Assembly: GCA_016521575.1 (NCBI GenBank)
Contig: JAEKDP010000002.1
Location: 775,589 to 839,588, forward strand
Origin: Rhodobacteraceae bacterium F11138
GTDB lineage: Bacteria > Pseudomonadota > Alphaproteobacteria > Rhodobacterales > Rhodobacteraceae
DNA: 64,000 bases
Direction of reading: 5' to 3'
The notes beneath the pieces were generated by a model, which was given only the letters and a program-made list of their open reading frames with translations, searched no databases and was not told the DNA's origin. The translations under genes were made by a program, and so were the position numbers. This document shows, in pieces, positions 30,675 through 41,038 of this stretch. How positions within the stretch are numbered: position 1 is the first letter of the stretch; each line of letters opens with the position of its first letter.

Positions 30675-32075
30675 CTATCCGTTCAGCCGCGCCAGAACCT
30701 GGGTGGTGAAATCCTCGCCTCTTTGTTCGAAATTGTCGTATTGATCGAAACTCGCCGCTGCCGGGGCCAGCAGCACGGTCTCACCGGGCTGGGCATCGGC
30801 CATGGCGCGTTCGACTGCCTGCGCCATGGTGGTGCAGATTTCAGCGTCCACATCCAGTTGCAGCGCAAACCCCGCCGCCTCGCGACCGATGACATAGGCC
30901 CTGGCCACCGCGCCGGTCGCGGCGCGCAGGCCGTCCAGCCCCCCCTCTTTCTGCAATCCCCCACAGATCCAACGCACCCGTTTGAATGCGCTCAGCGCCT
31001 TGGCGGCGCTGTCCACATTGGTGGCTTTGCTGTCATTCACATAGACCACGCCGCCCGCGTCGGCGATGATCTGGCTGCGGTGTGGCAGCCCGGGATAGCT
31101 GTGCATCGCGGTTTCGATCACCCGCGGCGCCAACCCCAGGGCGCGGCACGCCGCATAGGCGGCGCAGGCATTCTGATGGTTGTGCGCCCCGGGCAACGCC
31201 GACACCTGACGCAGATCAATCGAAGCTGTCTGTTTGCCCTTGCGGAATTCCGACAGGAACCCTTTGCGCGCGAACACCTGCCAGCCGGGACCGGACAGTT
31301 TGCGCGCCACCGAGACCCGTATCACCCGATCATCCGCCGGGCTTTCGGACAATTGCCCCGCCAGAAACAGCCCTTCGGGTTCATCCACCCCGATGATCGC
31401 ACGATCCGGGCCGCCCTCGGCAAACAGGCGGCGCTTGGCCGCGAAATAGCCGCCAAGCCCGGCGTGCCGATCCAGATGATCCGGCGAAAGATTGGTGAAA
31501 ACCGCGATATCGGGGGTCAGGGCGCGGGCCAGGTCCGTCTGATAGCTGGACAGTTCCAGCACCACCACCCCGCCATCCTCTGCCGGGTCCAGATCCAGCA
31601 CCCCGCGGCCGATATTGCCCGCCAGCTGGGCCGAACGGCCCGCCGACGTCAGGATGTGGTGGATCAGTGCCGAAGTCGTCGATTTCCCGTTCGACCCGGT
31701 CACCGCGATCACCCGCGGCGCCACATCGAACCTGTTCCAGGCCGGGGTCGCAAAAGACTGAAAGAACAGCCCGATGTCATTGTCCACGGGCACACCGGCC
31801 CGCATCGCGGCATCGACGACCGGGTTGGGCGCGGGATACAGATGCGGAATGCCCGGGCTGACGATCAACCGGGCCACCCCGTCAAACGCCCCGGGCCGGT
31901 ACAGATCGGCGCATTTCAACCCCTCGGATTCGGCGTTCTGTCTGGCCGCCGGATTGTCATCCCAGCACAGCGGCTGTGCCCCGCCCGCACGCAACGCGCG
32001 CGCCGCGCTGAGCCCCGAACGGCCCAGACCCAGCACCGCCACGGTCTGATCCGTCATGCCCGCAACGTTGATCAT
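30675..32075 (-). CDS. murD: UDP-N-acetylmuramoyl-L-alanine--D-glutamate ligase MurD
   Basis: A 466-residue Mur ligase that adds D-Glu. It shows the N-terminal UDP-binding [17 protein letters not shown], the P-loop [14 protein letters not shown], the [10 protein letters not shown] signature and [21 protein letters not shown] 32075 ([10 protein letters not shown]) is preceded by GGGAGAG and overlaps the dedA stop by 4 nt. It ends 42 bp from the convergent flavoprotein gene with no clear intrinsic terminator between them. Confidence 0.96.
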   Translation of the reverse strand: MINVAGMTDQTVAVLGLGRSGLSAARALRAGGAQPLCWDDNPAARQNAESEGLKCADLYRPGAFDGVARLIVSPGIPHLYPAPNPVVDAAMRAGVPVDNDIGLFFQSFATPAWNRFDVAPRVIAVTGSNGKSTTSALIHHILTSAGRSAQLAGNIGRGVLDLDPAEDGGVVVLELSSYQTDLARALTPDIAVFTNLSPDHLDRHAGLGGYFAAKRRLFAEGGPDRAIIGVDEPEGLFLAGQLSESPADDRVIRVSVARKLSGPGWQVFARKGFLSEFRKGKQTASIDLRQVSALPGAHNHQNACAAYAACRALGLAPRVIETAMHSYPGLPHRSQIIADAGGVVYVNDSKATNVDSAAKALSAFKRVRWICGGLQKEGGLDGLRAATGAVARAYVIGREAAGFALQLDVDAEICTTMAQAVERAMADAQPGETVLLAPAAASFDQYDNFEQRGEDFTTQVLARLNG

Positions 32076-32647
32076 TGTTGCTCTCCCGCCTGTTTGCGTC
32101 GCCGGTACACGATCATGCCCAGCACCGCCACCGCAACCAGAAACACCGCCACCGCAATCGCGAGATGCCAATGCAGTTTCAACCGCCCGAACACGGCGGC
32201 AATCGCGGTGCCGGCCCCATAGCCCAATCCCACCATCGTCAGCGCCCATGCCAGCACACCGACCGCATCCAGCACTGCAAAGCGCAACCAACCCGTGCGG
32301 GTTGTCCCGATCAGGATCGCGCCGATGGATTTCATGCCATAGACAAAGCGAAAGCCGATAATCGCGGGCACCGGATACCGTTCAAGCCGGTCGCGCAACG
32401 CCTGAACCGGCCCGCGTCGCAACTGCCGCTGCACAAAGGCGCGCTGCCCCGCGTGCCGTCCGATCAGAAACATCAGGTTGTCGACCAGCGCCGCCCCCAA
32501 TGCGGCGGCCAGCACGACCCAACCAAGCGGCAGCAGCCCGCGATGCGCCACGACACCGCCCATAAAGGCGACCGTGCCGCCTTCGGCCACCGTGCCGGCA
32601 ACGATGCCGGGCAGTCCAAACTCCTGGATCAGCGTCTCAAGCGACAT
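32072..32647 (-). CDS. DedA/SNARE-associated family membrane protein
   Basis: A 191-residue polytopic protein of the DedA (VTT/SNARE-associated) family, with an N-terminal re-entrant region ([20 protein letters not shown]), the family motif [17 protein letters not shown] with a conserved arginine, and two C-terminal TM helices. DedA-type proteins include flippases for undecaprenyl phosphate and phospholipids. Its place between mraY and murD, translationally coupled to murD, makes a lipid-carrier recycling role attractive, but that is inference. Confidence 0.85.
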   Translation of the reverse strand: MSLETLIQEFGLPGIVAGTVAEGGTVAFMGGVVAHRGLLPLGWVVLAAALGAALVDNLMFLIGRHAGQRAFVQRQLRRGPVQALRDRLERYPVPAIIGFRFVYGMKSIGAILIGTTRTGWLRFAVLDAVGVLAWALTMVGLGYGAGTAIAAVFGRLKLHWHLAIAVAVFLVAVAVLGMIVYRRRKQAGEQQ

Positions 32648-32710
32648 GGCGACCCCCGGCGCAACCGCTGGCCGGGCGCGTCTGAAACAGCCGCCGAATG
32701 TGGCTGCGGA

Positions 32711-33793
32711 TCACCGAACCTTGAGCGTGGCCAGGCCGATCATCGCAAGGATCAGCGAGATGATCCAGAACCGTATGACAATGGTCGGCTCGGCCCAGCC
32801 TTTTTTCTCATAGTGGTGATGGATTGGCGCCATCAGAAACACACGTTTGCCGGTTTTCTTGAAATACAGCACCTGAATGATGACGCTCAATGCCTCGACC
32901 ACGAAAAGCCCGCCGACGATGGCCAGAACCAGTTCATGCTTGGTCACGATGGCGATGGCCCCCAGCGCACCGCCCAGGGCCAGCGACCCGGTATCGCCCA
33001 TGAACACGGCCGCAGGAGGCGCATTATACCACAAAAAGCCCAGCCCGCCCCCGAACAACGCCGCGGTAAAGATCAGGATTTCACCGGTGCCGGGCACATA
33101 ATGCACATCCAGATATTCGGTAAAATCGACCCGGCCGACCGCATAGGCGATCACCCCAAGCGTTGAGGCCGCGATCATCACCGGCATGATCGCCAGCCCG
33201 TCCAGCCCATCCGTCAGGTTGACCGCATTGGCCGCTCCGACGATGACACAGATCGAGAATGGAATATAAAAATAGCCAAGGTTAAGCAGCGTATCCTTGA
33301 ATACGGGCATGGCCAACTGGCCCTGCAACCCGACCGGGTGGTAGCAGGCAGCCCAATAGGCGGCGATGGCGGCAATCAGGATCCCCAGCGCCAGACGCAG
33401 CTTGCCGGGCACGCCCGATGTGTTCTGCTTGCTGACCTTCGCATAGTCATCGGCAAACCCGATCAGCGCAAAGGACAGGGTGACGAACAGCACCAGCCAC
33501 ACAAAGGGATTGTCCAGCCGCGCCCACAACAGGGTCGCGGTAATCAGTGCACCGACGATCAGCAGCCCGCCCATGGTCGGTGTGCCGGCCTTGACGAAAT
33601 GCCCCTCTGGTCCGTCGTCGCGGATCGGCTGCCCCTTGCCCTGGCGTTTGCGCAGCACGTCGATCAGCGGTCGCCCGAAAACAAAACCAAAAACCAGCGC
33701 GGTCAGGAACGCGCCTCCGGCCCGGAAGGTGATATACCGGAACAGGTTGAACACGTCTCCCCCGTCCGACAGCAAGGTCAGCCAATAGAGCAT
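32711..33793 (-). CDS. mraY: Phospho-N-acetylmuramoyl-pentapeptide transferase MraY
   Basis: A 360-residue ten-TM enzyme that transfers phospho-MurNAc-pentapeptide to undecaprenyl phosphate, giving lipid I. Catalytic and family motifs are [20 protein letters not shown] (the aspartate pair), [14 protein letters not shown] and [13 protein letters not shown]. Length is exactly typical. It starts 12 bp after murF and is followed by dedA. Confidence 0.97.
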   Translation of the reverse strand: MLYWLTLLSDGGDVFNLFRYITFRAGGAFLTALVFGFVFGRPLIDVLRKRQGKGQPIRDDGPEGHFVKAGTPTMGGLLIVGALITATLLWARLDNPFVWLVLFVTLSFALIGFADDYAKVSKQNTSGVPGKLRLALGILIAAIAAYWAACYHPVGLQGQLAMPVFKDTLLNLGYFYIPFSICVIVGAANAVNLTDGLDGLAIMPVMIAASTLGVIAYAVGRVDFTEYLDVHYVPGTGEILIFTAALFGGGLGFLWYNAPPAAVFMGDTGSLALGGALGAIAIVTKHELVLAIVGGLFVVEALSVIIQVLYFKKTGKRVFLMAPIHHHYEKKGWAEPTIVIRFWIISLILAMIGLATLKVR

Positions 33794-33804
33794 GTCAGCG
33801 GTTC

Positions 33805-35229
33805 CTATTCATTTTCATTGTTTGCCAAACCGCGCTGCGCATGGCCCATTTTTCTGATGCCGTCAACAATCGCACCCAGGTTCATGCTGAGCGAGCCCTT
33901 GACCAGCACCGCGTCCCCCATGCCCAGATGCGTCCGCAGTGTCGGGACCATCTGGGCGCTGGTCTCCAGATGCACGCCGCGCTTGGCTTCGGGCAAAGCC
34001 GAGTGCAGGGCTTTCATCAAGGGGCCGATGCAATGCACCCGGTCGATGTTGGCCATCGCCGGCAATTCAGCCAGTTCAGCGTGGAACCGCGCGGCATTCG
34101 GACCCATTTCCTTCATATCGCCCAAAATGGCGATCCGGTTCCCGCGCTGCGTTTGTGTGGCGGCCAGGACATCCAGCGCCGCGCCCACCGATGTCGGATT
34201 CGCGTTATAGGCGTCGTCCAGCAGGGTCAGCGGCTGCGCGCCCATGGCCGGATCCAGTTGAATCTGTTCGCAGACACCGCGCCCGCGATAGGGGCTCCAC
34301 CGTGCCAACGCCAGCGCAGCCAGGGCCGGATCGGCACCCAGCGCCGTACAGGCGGCCAGAGCCCCCAGCCCGTTCATCGCGAAATGCTGCCCCGCCGTGG
34401 CGATCTTGAACAGCAGCGGTTCGCCCGCCACCTCGGCCCGCGCCACGGTCGTGGCGTCGTGAACCGATACGTCCAGCAGACGATAGTCGCGTGCCCTGGT
34501 CCCGAACTCGACGATTTCCGCACCCACCGCCCGGGCGGTGTCCCGCAAGATCGCAGCCTGGTCGATATCGGCGTTGAGCACCGCAACCCCGCCGGGTTCC
34601 AGCCCCCGCAGTACATCGGCCTTTTCGTGCGCGATGCCCGCCACATCTTCGAACGCAGCCAGATGCACCGCCGCTACCGTCGTGATCATCGCCACATGCG
34701 GGCGTGCCATACGCGCCAGCGGCGCGATCTCGCCGGGATGGTTCATGCCGATCTCGATCACCGCGAAATCCGTTTCGCGCGGCATCCGCGCCAGGGTCAG
34801 CGGCACCCCCCAGTGATTGTTGTAGCTGGCCACGCTGGCGTGGGTCGCGCCCTGACCGCTCAGCATCCGCGCCAGCATCTCCTTGGTCGATGTCTTGCCG
34901 ACGCTGCCGGTCACGGCCACCACGCGCGCCCGGGTGCGGGCACGCCCGGCACGACCCAACGCCTGCAGCCCGGCCAGAACATCTTTGACGATCAACAAGG
35001 GCGCATCCGCCGACACGCTATCCGGCACATGCGAAACCAGAGCAGCCGCCGCCCCTTTGGACAGCGCATCCGCGACAAAGTCATGCCCATCCCGCGCCGC
35101 CTTGAGCGCCACGAACAGATCCCCCGGCTGCAAGGTGCGCGTATCGATGGAAACACCATCCACAGCCCAGTCGCCCCGTGCGGTTCCACCAGTCGCGGCG
35201 GCGGCCTGGGCTGCGGTCCAAAGGCTCAT
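33805..35229 (-). CDS. murF: UDP-N-acetylmuramoyl-tripeptide--D-alanyl-D-alanine ligase MurF
   Basis: A 474-residue Mur ligase that adds D-Ala-D-Ala. It has the N-terminal [22 protein letters not shown], the P-loop [14 protein letters not shown], the [13 protein letters not shown] segment, [10 protein letters not shown], and [17 protein letters not shown], which is typical of MurF. It overlaps murE by 4 nt, so the two are translationally coupled. Confidence 0.96.
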   Translation of the reverse strand: MSLWTAAQAAAATGGTARGDWAVDGVSIDTRTLQPGDLFVALKAARDGHDFVADALSKGAAAALVSHVPDSVSADAPLLIVKDVLAGLQALGRAGRARTRARVVAVTGSVGKTSTKEMLARMLSGQGATHASVASYNNHWGVPLTLARMPRETDFAVIEIGMNHPGEIAPLARMARPHVAMITTVAAVHLAAFEDVAGIAHEKADVLRGLEPGGVAVLNADIDQAAILRDTARAVGAEIVEFGTRARDYRLLDVSVHDATTVARAEVAGEPLLFKIATAGQHFAMNGLGALAACTALGADPALAALALARWSPYRGRGVCEQIQLDPAMGAQPLTLLDDAYNANPTSVGAALDVLAATQTQRGNRIAILGDMKEMGPNAARFHAELAELPAMANIDRVHCIGPLMKALHSALPEAKRGVHLETSAQMVPTLRTHLGMGDAVLVKGSLSMNLGAIVDGIRKMGHAQRGLANNENE

Positions 35230-36719
35230 GCGATCCCTCCGTCCAGCGCCGCCACTGCGACGCTGGCCTGTTCCACATCGTCAAACGGCAGCACGTCGTC
35301 CCCGACGATCTGCCCGGTTTCATGTCCCTTGCCCGCGATCAACAGCGCATCCCCCGGCCCCAGAGCATCGACACCGCGCAGGATCGCTTCGGCCCGGTCG
35401 CCGACTTCGACCGCATCGGGTGCGCCGCTGATCACCGCGGCACGGATGTCGGCAGGGTTCTCGCTGCGCGGGTTGTCATCTGTCACCATCACCAGATCGG
35501 CATTTTCGGCCGCCGCGCGCCCCATCAGCGGGCGCTTCGTGGTGTCGCGATCACCCCCGGCACCGACGATGGCGATCAGCCGGCCCATCACATGCGGACG
35601 CAGCGCCCGCAGCGCGGTGGCGACCGCATCCGGTGTGTGCGAATAATCCACGAACACTGCCGCGCCATTGGCCCGTGTCGCCGCCAGTTGCATCCGTCCG
35701 CGCACGGTGCCCAGCCGTTCCAATGTCTCAAAGACAGCATCGGGCTGATCGCCACAGGCGATTGCCAGACCACAGGCCAACAGCACATTCTCGGCCTGAA
35801 AGCCCCCGATCAGGTTGAGCCGGGTCTGCCACACCCTGTCGCCATGGCTGAACCGCAAATCCTGCCCGGTCGCATCGAACCGCTGCGCCAACAGGTTGAT
35901 GTCCCCCACGCCGTGTCCGGTTGTAATCACCTGCTGCCCGCGTGCCGCCGCGATGGCGCGCATTTCGACCCCGCGCGCATCATCCAGATTGACCACAGCC
36001 GTCCCCGTGTCGGGCAGAACCCGGCGAAACAGCCCCGCCTTGGCGGCGAAATAGGCTTCGAACGAGTCGTGATAGTCCAGATGATCCTGCGTGAAATTGG
36101 TGAAACCGGCGGCGCACAGGGTCACGCCGTCCAGGCGGCGCTGTTCCAGCCCGTGGCTGGATGCTTCCATCGCCGCATGTGTGATGCCCTGCGCCGCCGC
36201 CTCGGCCAGGGTGCGATGCAGGGTGATCGGCTCGGGCGTGGTGTGGGCCAGGGGCGCGGTCCAGGCGCCTTCAACGCCCGTCGTGCCCAGGTTGATCGCC
36301 GCATGTCCCAGTTCAGTCCAGATCTGACGCAAGAAGGTCGCAACCGAGGTTTTACCATTGGTGCCCGTGACTGCCGCCATCCGGGCCGGCTGCGCGCCGA
36401 ACCACAACGCTGCGCTGAAGGCCAGCGCCTGGCGCGGATCTTCGGTCACGACCAGCGCCGCATCCGATGCCGCCAGCTCTGTCTCGGCGATGTCTGCGCC
36501 TGCCGCATCCGTCAGGATCGCCGCCGCGCCCATCCGCAATGCGTATTGGATGAACTCGCCGCCATGCACCCGGGTGCCCGGCAGGGCCGCAAACAGAAAC
36601 CCGTCGCGCACCTCGCGGCTGTCCACGGCCAGCCCGCCGATCAGCGGATCGGCCCCGCCCCGCGCGCTCAGCCCCAGTTGGCTCAGCGGTTTGGCCGCCG
36701 GTGTGCGTTGCGCATTCAT
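35226..36719 (-). CDS. murE: UDP-N-acetylmuramoyl-tripeptide synthetase MurE (meso-DAP type)
   Basis: A 497-residue Mur ligase that adds the third residue of the stem peptide. The DDNPRSENPADIR segment contains the DNPR motif that selects meso-diaminopimelate rather than lysine. Other signatures are the N-terminal VDSREVRDGFLFAALPG, the P-loop VTGTNGKTSVATFL, and FTNFTQDHLDYH. ATG 36719 is used; a TTG 15 bases upstream is possible but less likely. It lies 28 bp after ftsI. Confidence 0.96.
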   Translation of the reverse strand: MNAQRTPAAKPLSQLGLSARGGADPLIGGLAVDSREVRDGFLFAALPGTRVHGGEFIQYALRMGAAAILTDAAGADIAETELAASDAALVVTEDPRQALAFSAALWFGAQPARMAAVTGTNGKTSVATFLRQIWTELGHAAINLGTTGVEGAWTAPLAHTTPEPITLHRTLAEAAAQGITHAAMEASSHGLEQRRLDGVTLCAAGFTNFTQDHLDYHDSFEAYFAAKAGLFRRVLPDTGTAVVNLDDARGVEMRAIAAARGQQVITTGHGVGDINLLAQRFDATGQDLRFSHGDRVWQTRLNLIGGFQAENVLLACGLAIACGDQPDAVFETLERLGTVRGRMQLAATRANGAAVFVDYSHTPDAVATALRALRPHVMGRLIAIVGAGGDRDTTKRPLMGRAAAENADLVMVTDDNPRSENPADIRAAVISGAPDAVEVGDRAEAILRGVDALGPGDALLIAGKGHETGQIVGDDVLPFDDVEQASVAVAALDGGIA

Positions 36720-36747
36720 ATGCCCGTTTTCCAAGGGCCGCCCCCGC

Positions 36748-38532
36748 CTAGTTGGACGCCAGCGTTATAGCAGCGGATTGTCCGGGTTCAACGTCCGGGC
36801 GCAACCCAAGCAGCGGCGCGACACGCCGGATCATCTCGGCGGCCACGGGAACCGCCGTCCAGCCGGCGGTGCGGCGTGGTTTCTTGCCGGTGTTCTCGGA
36901 CGGTTCATCCAACGTCACCACCAGGACATATTTCGGATCATGCGCCGGGAACATGCTGGCAAATGTGGCGATCACCTTGTTGTCGTAGTATCCGCCGCGT
37001 GGCTTGGGTTTATCCGCCGTGCCGGTCTTGCCGGCCACGGCATATCCGGGCACTTCGCCAAAGCTGGCGGTGCCTTCGGTGACCACCTGGCGCAACATCC
37101 GGCGCGATGCCGCCGCCGCGCGTTCCGAAATGATCTGGGGCCCGTATTGCGGGCCATCCTGTTTCAGGATCGTCGGCTTGACGTACCGCCCCCCGTTGGC
37201 AATCGCGCTATAGCCCGCCGCCAGATGCATCGGGCTGGTCGACAGACCGTGCCCATAGGAAATCGTCATCGTGCTCAGTTCGGACCAGTTCTTGGGCAGC
37301 AGCGGCTGACCGCCCTGGGCCTCGACAATTTCGAACGGCGTCGGCTCAAGCATGCCCAGCGCCGCCATGAACTGTTTCTGCCGCGCCGCGCCGATCTGCT
37401 GGGCCAGCCGGGCGGTGCCGATGTTGCTGGATTTGACAATAATCTTGGTGACAGACAACTCGTTCCCGTAGTTGCGGAAATCGTTGATCCGGAATTTGCC
37501 CCAGCGCAGCGGCCCACGGGTATCGATGATGGTTTCCGGTCCCACCAGCCCCAGATCCATGGCCTGCGCGGCGGCAAATATCTTGAAGGTCGAGCCCAGC
37601 TCATACACCCCCTGCACCGCGCGGTTGAACAGCGGGCTGACCGAAGGATCAAAGCCCGATGTAGGCGGGCGCGGGCGTTCGTTGGGGTCGAAATCCGGCA
37701 AGGAGACCACCGAAATCACCTCGCCCGTGTGCACATCCATCAGGATCGAGGTCGCCCCCTTGGCGTTCATCAACTTCATGCCGCCATACAGCACCTGTTC
37801 GGCCGCTGCCTGCACCGTCAGATCCAGCGACAGCTGCAGCGGGTTGGCGCCATTGGCCGGATCCCGCAGATAGGCATCAAACTGCTTTTCGACCCCGGCC
37901 ACGCCGACGACCTCGGCGGCGGTCACGCCTTCCTTGCCAAAGCTCGCCCCGCCCAGCACATGCGCCGCCAGCCTGCCGTTGGGATACAGGCGCATTTCGC
38001 GCGGGCCGAACAACAGGCCGGGATCGCCCAGATCGTGCACGGCCTGTTTCTGTTCGGGGCTGATCTTTTTCTTGACCCAGACGAATTTTCGCTTGCCGGT
38101 GAAGTCCTTGATCAGGCGCTCGCGATCAAGGTCGGGGAATATCTGCGCCAAGCCTTCGGCGGCCGCCACCGGGTCGATCATGTGCGGCGGCTGGGCATAG
38201 AGCGAATGGGTTTCGAAATTGGTCGCCAGAATACTGCCGTTGCGGTCCACGATATCGGCGCGCTGGGTTGCAATGGCGCTGCCGCCGGCGCTGGCGCGAG
38301 GCTCGACCGCCTCGGAGGTCGCCAACAGGCCCATACGCCCCCCCACGACCGCAAAGGCGCAGAAAAAGAACATACCCAACACCAACAGCCGCCCTTCGGC
38401 CCGGCCACGGGCCCGGTCGCGCATCTGTTCGTGGCGCTGCCGGATGTTTTCGCGTTCGATCAGTTCGGGATTTTCGCCATTGGCACGGGCCGACAGAATA
38501 CGGGCCAGCGGGCGCAGCGGAGTTCGGATCAC
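36748..38532 (-). CDS. ftsI: Septal transpeptidase FtsI (PBP3)
   Basis: A 594-residue class B penicillin-binding protein. It has a cytoplasmic N-terminus, one TM helix (about 50-70), a pedestal domain and the transpeptidase domain. The three active-site motifs are visible: SxxK in GSTFKIF (Ser314/Lys317), SxN in SSNIGTARL, and KTG in VAGKTGTADKP. It crosslinks septal peptidoglycan made by FtsW. It overlaps ftsL by 4 nt. Confidence 0.96.
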   Translation of the reverse strand: MIRTPLRPLARILSARANGENPELIERENIRQRHEQMRDRARGRAEGRLLVLGMFFFCAFAVVGGRMGLLATSEAVEPRASAGGSAIATQRADIVDRNGSILATNFETHSLYAQPPHMIDPVAAAEGLAQIFPDLDRERLIKDFTGKRKFVWVKKKISPEQKQAVHDLGDPGLLFGPREMRLYPNGRLAAHVLGGASFGKEGVTAAEVVGVAGVEKQFDAYLRDPANGANPLQLSLDLTVQAAAEQVLYGGMKLMNAKGATSILMDVHTGEVISVVSLPDFDPNERPRPPTSGFDPSVSPLFNRAVQGVYELGSTFKIFAAAQAMDLGLVGPETIIDTRGPLRWGKFRINDFRNYGNELSVTKIIVKSSNIGTARLAQQIGAARQKQFMAALGMLEPTPFEIVEAQGGQPLLPKNWSELSTMTISYGHGLSTSPMHLAAGYSAIANGGRYVKPTILKQDGPQYGPQIISERAAAASRRMLRQVVTEGTASFGEVPGYAVAGKTGTADKPKPRGGYYDNKVIATFASMFPAHDPKYVLVVTLDEPSENTGKKPRRTAGWTAVPVAAEMIRRVAPLLGLRPDVEPGQSAAITLASN

Positions 38533-38879
38533 AGCGGGTCCTCCTCGGCCATGGTCGAGACATCCACGGGGTTGGTGATGGGCAGAAGATCGACAACCGG
38601 ATAATTCACCTCGTCGACGCGTCCGAACTGATCCGGACGCAGCGGCAACAGCCCCAGACGGTCGAAATTGATTTCGGCCAGTTCACGCAACCGGTCGGGC
38701 CGGTTCAAATAGGCCCATTCGGCACGCAGCACCGACAGACGCACCTGCGCCGCGCCGATCTGACGTTGCAGACGCTGGGTGTCCGACAGGGCGCGCTGGG
38801 TGGCATAGTTCTCGCGGTAGGCCCAGAACGCCAGGCCAAACACCGCCAGGGCGGCCAGCACATAGGCGATGCTCTTCAT
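38529..38879 (-). CDS. ftsL: Cell division protein FtsL
   Basis: A 116-residue small bitopic divisome protein with an N-terminal TM helix ([21 protein letters not shown], residues 4-24 approximately) and a following leucine-zipper-like coiled coil ([20 protein letters not shown]). Sequence conservation in this family is weak; the call rests mainly on topology and position between rsmH and ftsI, overlapping both by 4 nt. Confidence 0.88.
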   Translation of the reverse strand: MKSIAYVLAALAVFGLAFWAYRENYATQRALSDTQRLQRQIGAAQVRLSVLRAEWAYLNRPDRLRELAEINFDRLGLLPLRPDQFGRVDEVNYPVVDLLPITNPVDVSTMAEEDPL

Positions 38880-39871
38880 TTCCGGGCCTCCCTGAGCTGT
38901 GGCATTCCGATGGATTTGGCGGCGATCGGTCCGGCAGGCGCATCCGTTCGCACCGCAACACGCAACTTGGCCGATCGCGATCGCGGGTTGTCGGCCAATT
39001 CGGCATCGTCCGGGCCGATTGCCTTGCGCGATGTCACGGTGAACTGCGGCGCATCCTGCTGCATTTCCGGCGCATAGCGATTGGCGCGCCCGCCCTGCCC
39101 GGACCGGGCGGTCAGGAACCTTTTGACCATCCGGTCCTCGATTGAATGGAATGTGACCACGGCCAGCTGTCCGCCAGGTTTCAATGCGCGCTCGGCCGCC
39201 ATCAATCCCTTGAACAATTCGTCATATTCTTCGTTCACCGCAATCCGCAGCGCCTGAAAGCTGCGCGTGGCCGGATGCGACTGCCCCGGCTTGGGGCGCG
39301 GCAGGCAGGATTCGATGAGACCGGCCAACTGCAACGTCGATGTGATCGGCGCCTCGGCCCGGGCGCGCAGGATCGCGCGGGCGATCCGGCGGCTGGCACG
39401 TTCTTCGCCATAGTGAAACAGGATATCGGCCAGTTCGCTTTCGCTGGCGCGGTTGACCAGATCCGCAGCCGAGGTTCCGGTCTGGGACATGCGCATGTCC
39501 AGCGGCCCGTCGTGCATGAACGAAAATCCGCGCTCGGCCAGGTCCAGCTGCATCGACGACACGCCCAGATCCAGAACAACGCCATCCAGATCGCTGGCAT
39601 ATTCATCCATCCGCGAGAACACGCCTTCGCGCATCTCCAGCCGGTCGCCGTATTGCTCTGCCCAGTCCCGCGCCATGTCAAAGGCCAGCGGGTCGCGGTC
39701 CACCGCGATCACCCGTTCCGCGCCCGCATCCAGCAAGGCACGGCTATAGCCGCCGGCGCCGAATGTGCCATCCAGCCAGACGCCTTTGACCGGCGCCACA
39801 GCCGTCAACAACGGGCGCAGCAGGACGGGGACATGGGGATCGGCGCATTCAGGCGGGACGGCTTGGACCAT
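38876..39871 (-). CDS. rsmH: 16S rRNA (cytosine(1402)-N(4))-methyltransferase RsmH
   Basis: A 331-residue SAM-dependent methyltransferase that modifies C1402 of 16S rRNA. It shows [13 protein letters not shown], the SAM-binding [38 protein letters not shown], and [14 protein letters not shown] 39871 ([18 protein letters not shown]) is the family start; a longer open stretch upstream overlaps mraZ and is rejected. It lies 4 bp after mraZ. Confidence 0.96.
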   Translation of the reverse strand: MVQAVPPECADPHVPVLLRPLLTAVAPVKGVWLDGTFGAGGYSRALLDAGAERVIAVDRDPLAFDMARDWAEQYGDRLEMREGVFSRMDEYASDLDGVVLDLGVSSMQLDLAERGFSFMHDGPLDMRMSQTGTSAADLVNRASESELADILFHYGEERASRRIARAILRARAEAPITSTLQLAGLIESCLPRPKPGQSHPATRSFQALRIAVNEEYDELFKGLMAAERALKPGGQLAVVTFHSIEDRMVKRFLTARSGQGGRANRYAPEMQQDAPQFTVTSRKAIGPDDAELADNPRSRSAKLRVAVRTDAPAGPIAAKSIGMPQLREARK

Positions 39872-39875
39872 GGCC

Positions 39876-40394
39876 TCAGCCCTCTCCCGCACCAACCGGT
39901 TGGGCACCATCCAGGTAGACCAGCGGATCGAAATCATCAGGCAACTCGTCCAGCCAGGCATCAGCCTTGGCCAGCTCCTCTTCTTCGTAGGTTTTCGGAT
40001 TCCAGATCTGGAAGGTGTCACCGGCGGCAATAAAGAACGCCTCGCCCTTCAGTCCGATCTTGTTGCGCAGCTTGGCCGGCAGAACCAGACGGCCGGTTTC
40101 ATCCACATTCGTCGGGAAAGACTGCCCGTGGAACATGCGCTGCAACATCTTGCGCTGCATCGAGCCACGCGGCAGCGCATCGATCTTGGCGTCGACCTCT
40201 TCGATCGCCTCCATGGTGTAACATTCCAGATAGTCGCGGCGATGATCGCCATAGACGATCACCAGCTCGGGGTTGTCGCCGGACTTCCAATTCGGGTCGC
40301 TGGCTTCAAGCACACGACGAAAGCTGGCCGGGATCGACACCCTGCCCTTTGCATCCACCTTGTGCTGGCTCTCGCCTCTGAACCTGCGGCCCAA
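39876..40394 (-). CDS. mraZ: Transcriptional regulator MraZ
   Basis: A 172-residue MraZ with two SpoVT/AbrB-like swapped-hairpin domains: [22 protein letters not shown] at the N-terminus and [18 protein letters not shown] in the second half. MraZ binds repeated TGGGN boxes upstream of its own gene and represses the dcw cluster. The start is taken as TTG 40394 (MGRRFRGES), with GCAGG upstream. A nearer-looking start at 40472 would begin inside the terminator hairpin 40452-40485 and add an unrelated 26-residue tail, so it is rejected. Confidence 0.9.
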   Translation of the reverse strand: MGRRFRGESQHKVDAKGRVSIPASFRRVLEASDPNWKSGDNPELVIVYGDHRRDYLECYTMEAIEEVDAKIDALPRGSMQRKMLQRMFHGQSFPTNVDETGRLVLPAKLRNKIGLKGEAFFIAAGDTFQIWNPKTYEEEELAKADAWLDELPDDFDPLVYLDGAQPVGAGEG

Positions 40395-40446
40395 CTGCCT
40401 GCCCCTTGTTCCGCCCCCGCGTCGGTAAAATCGCCCCTTCAAAGTG

Positions 40447-40485
40447 AAAACGACGGGCTGATCCGCTGCCACTGATCAACCCGCC
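40447..40485 (-). terminator. Intrinsic terminator inside the dcw leader (UpsM 3' end)
   Basis: On the minus strand GGCGGGTTGATC (40485-40474) pairs over 12 bp, with two G-U pairs, with GATCAGCCCGTC (40463-40452) around a 10-nt loop, and GTTTTCACTTT follows. It lies about 53 bases before the mraZ start codon, so transcription of the whole cluster must read through it. This matches the terminator that ends UpsM in Rhodobacter sphaeroides. Confidence 0.85.
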
Positions 40486-40735
40486 GCCCTCGTCCCGCCG
40501 TGCGGGGAAGTCCAGTCGCGCGCGCCACCTGGGGGGATGTCTGCTCGCTCGCGCGCCGGATCTCTTGGTCTGATGAAGCCGAAGCCTGTATGAAACCTGC
40601 TTATCGTTGGTTTGGGGTCGTTTGGTGCCCCTGCTGTCTTCTTCATCCGATGAACAAGGGATGACATGGGAATTCATGGGTGGCAACTGTTTTTTGTGGG
40701 AATGCGCATATTTCCTTGGGCATTTCCGGCTCGAT
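40447..40735 (-). ncRNA. upsM: UpsM-like sRNA / extended 5' leader of the dcw mRNA
   Basis: The mrp-mraZ interval has about 640 bases with no credible gene, then an intrinsic terminator just before mraZ. In Rhodobacter sphaeroides the same place yields UpsM, an abundant sRNA made by partial termination in the dcw leader and cleaved by RNase E with help of the sRNA StsR. The 3' end here is set by the terminator. The 5' end is a guess: a TAGAAT -10-like element (plus-strand 40742-40747) would start transcription near 40735, giving about 290 nt, somewhat longer than UpsM; there is no good -35. Primary sequence identity could not be tested. Confidence 0.6.
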
Positions 40736-40739
40736 AGGG
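40657..40739 (+). promoter_or_regulatory. MraZ-box-like array 1 (phased GGG repeats)
   Basis: TGGG occurs on the plus strand at 40667, 40677, 40697 and 40717, with AGGG at 40657 and 40736, so repeats fall on a 10-bp grid over 80 bp. The first pair reads TGGGAATTCATGGG. MraZ is known to bind TGGGN repeats with 5-nt spacers. The array is in the opposite orientation to mraZ and covers the presumed start of the dcw leader. Confidence 0.6.
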
Positions 40740-40829
40740 CCATTCTAACGGTAAGGCTTTGATAACTTTTGGCCGTTCTTGTGGCTTGATGGGAAGGAAT
40801 ACACAAGATATGGCGCGGTTCGCGCGGAC

Positions 40830-40853
40830 CCCCACATATCCCACGATTTCCCA
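40830..40853 (-). promoter_or_regulatory. MraZ-box-like array 2
   Basis: Minus strand reads TGGGA-AATCG-TGGGA-TATG-TGGGG, two boxes 10 bp apart and a third after 9. This orientation is that of mraZ, and the spacing is that of known MraZ operators. It lies about 440 bp upstream of mraZ. Confidence 0.65.
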
Positions 40854-41001
40854 AAAAACTTCCAGCCCAACCCGGTCATTTTCAAAGTTCGCGCTCTGTT
40901 CCACACAAACATCGCCATGTCCGACGAAGAATCGGTCAGATTCGCGCGACTCGGGCGGATCGGATCGCCGGCTCGCCGTGTCCGGCCTTCAGCTTTACAT
41001 G

Positions 41002-41021
41002 CCCCGTCCCACGATTTCCCA
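41002..41021 (-). promoter_or_regulatory. MraZ-box-like array 3
   Basis: Minus strand reads TGGGA-AATCG-TGGGA-CGGGG, with the first 15 bases identical to array 2. It lies 18 bp past the mrp stop codon. The exact copy of the spacer AATCG in both arrays suggests duplication or a fixed protein-binding preference. Confidence 0.55.
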
Positions 41022-41038
41022 TGGGACGCGCGGCCCGT

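Noticed and set aside
40395..40472. Longer mraZ start at 40472
   Set aside because: It lies within the leader terminator hairpin and adds 26 residues not seen at MraZ N-termini.
40395..41038. RNase P RNA gene upstream of mraZ
   Set aside because: The conserved core GAGGAAAGTCCGG or its complement is not present in the interval.
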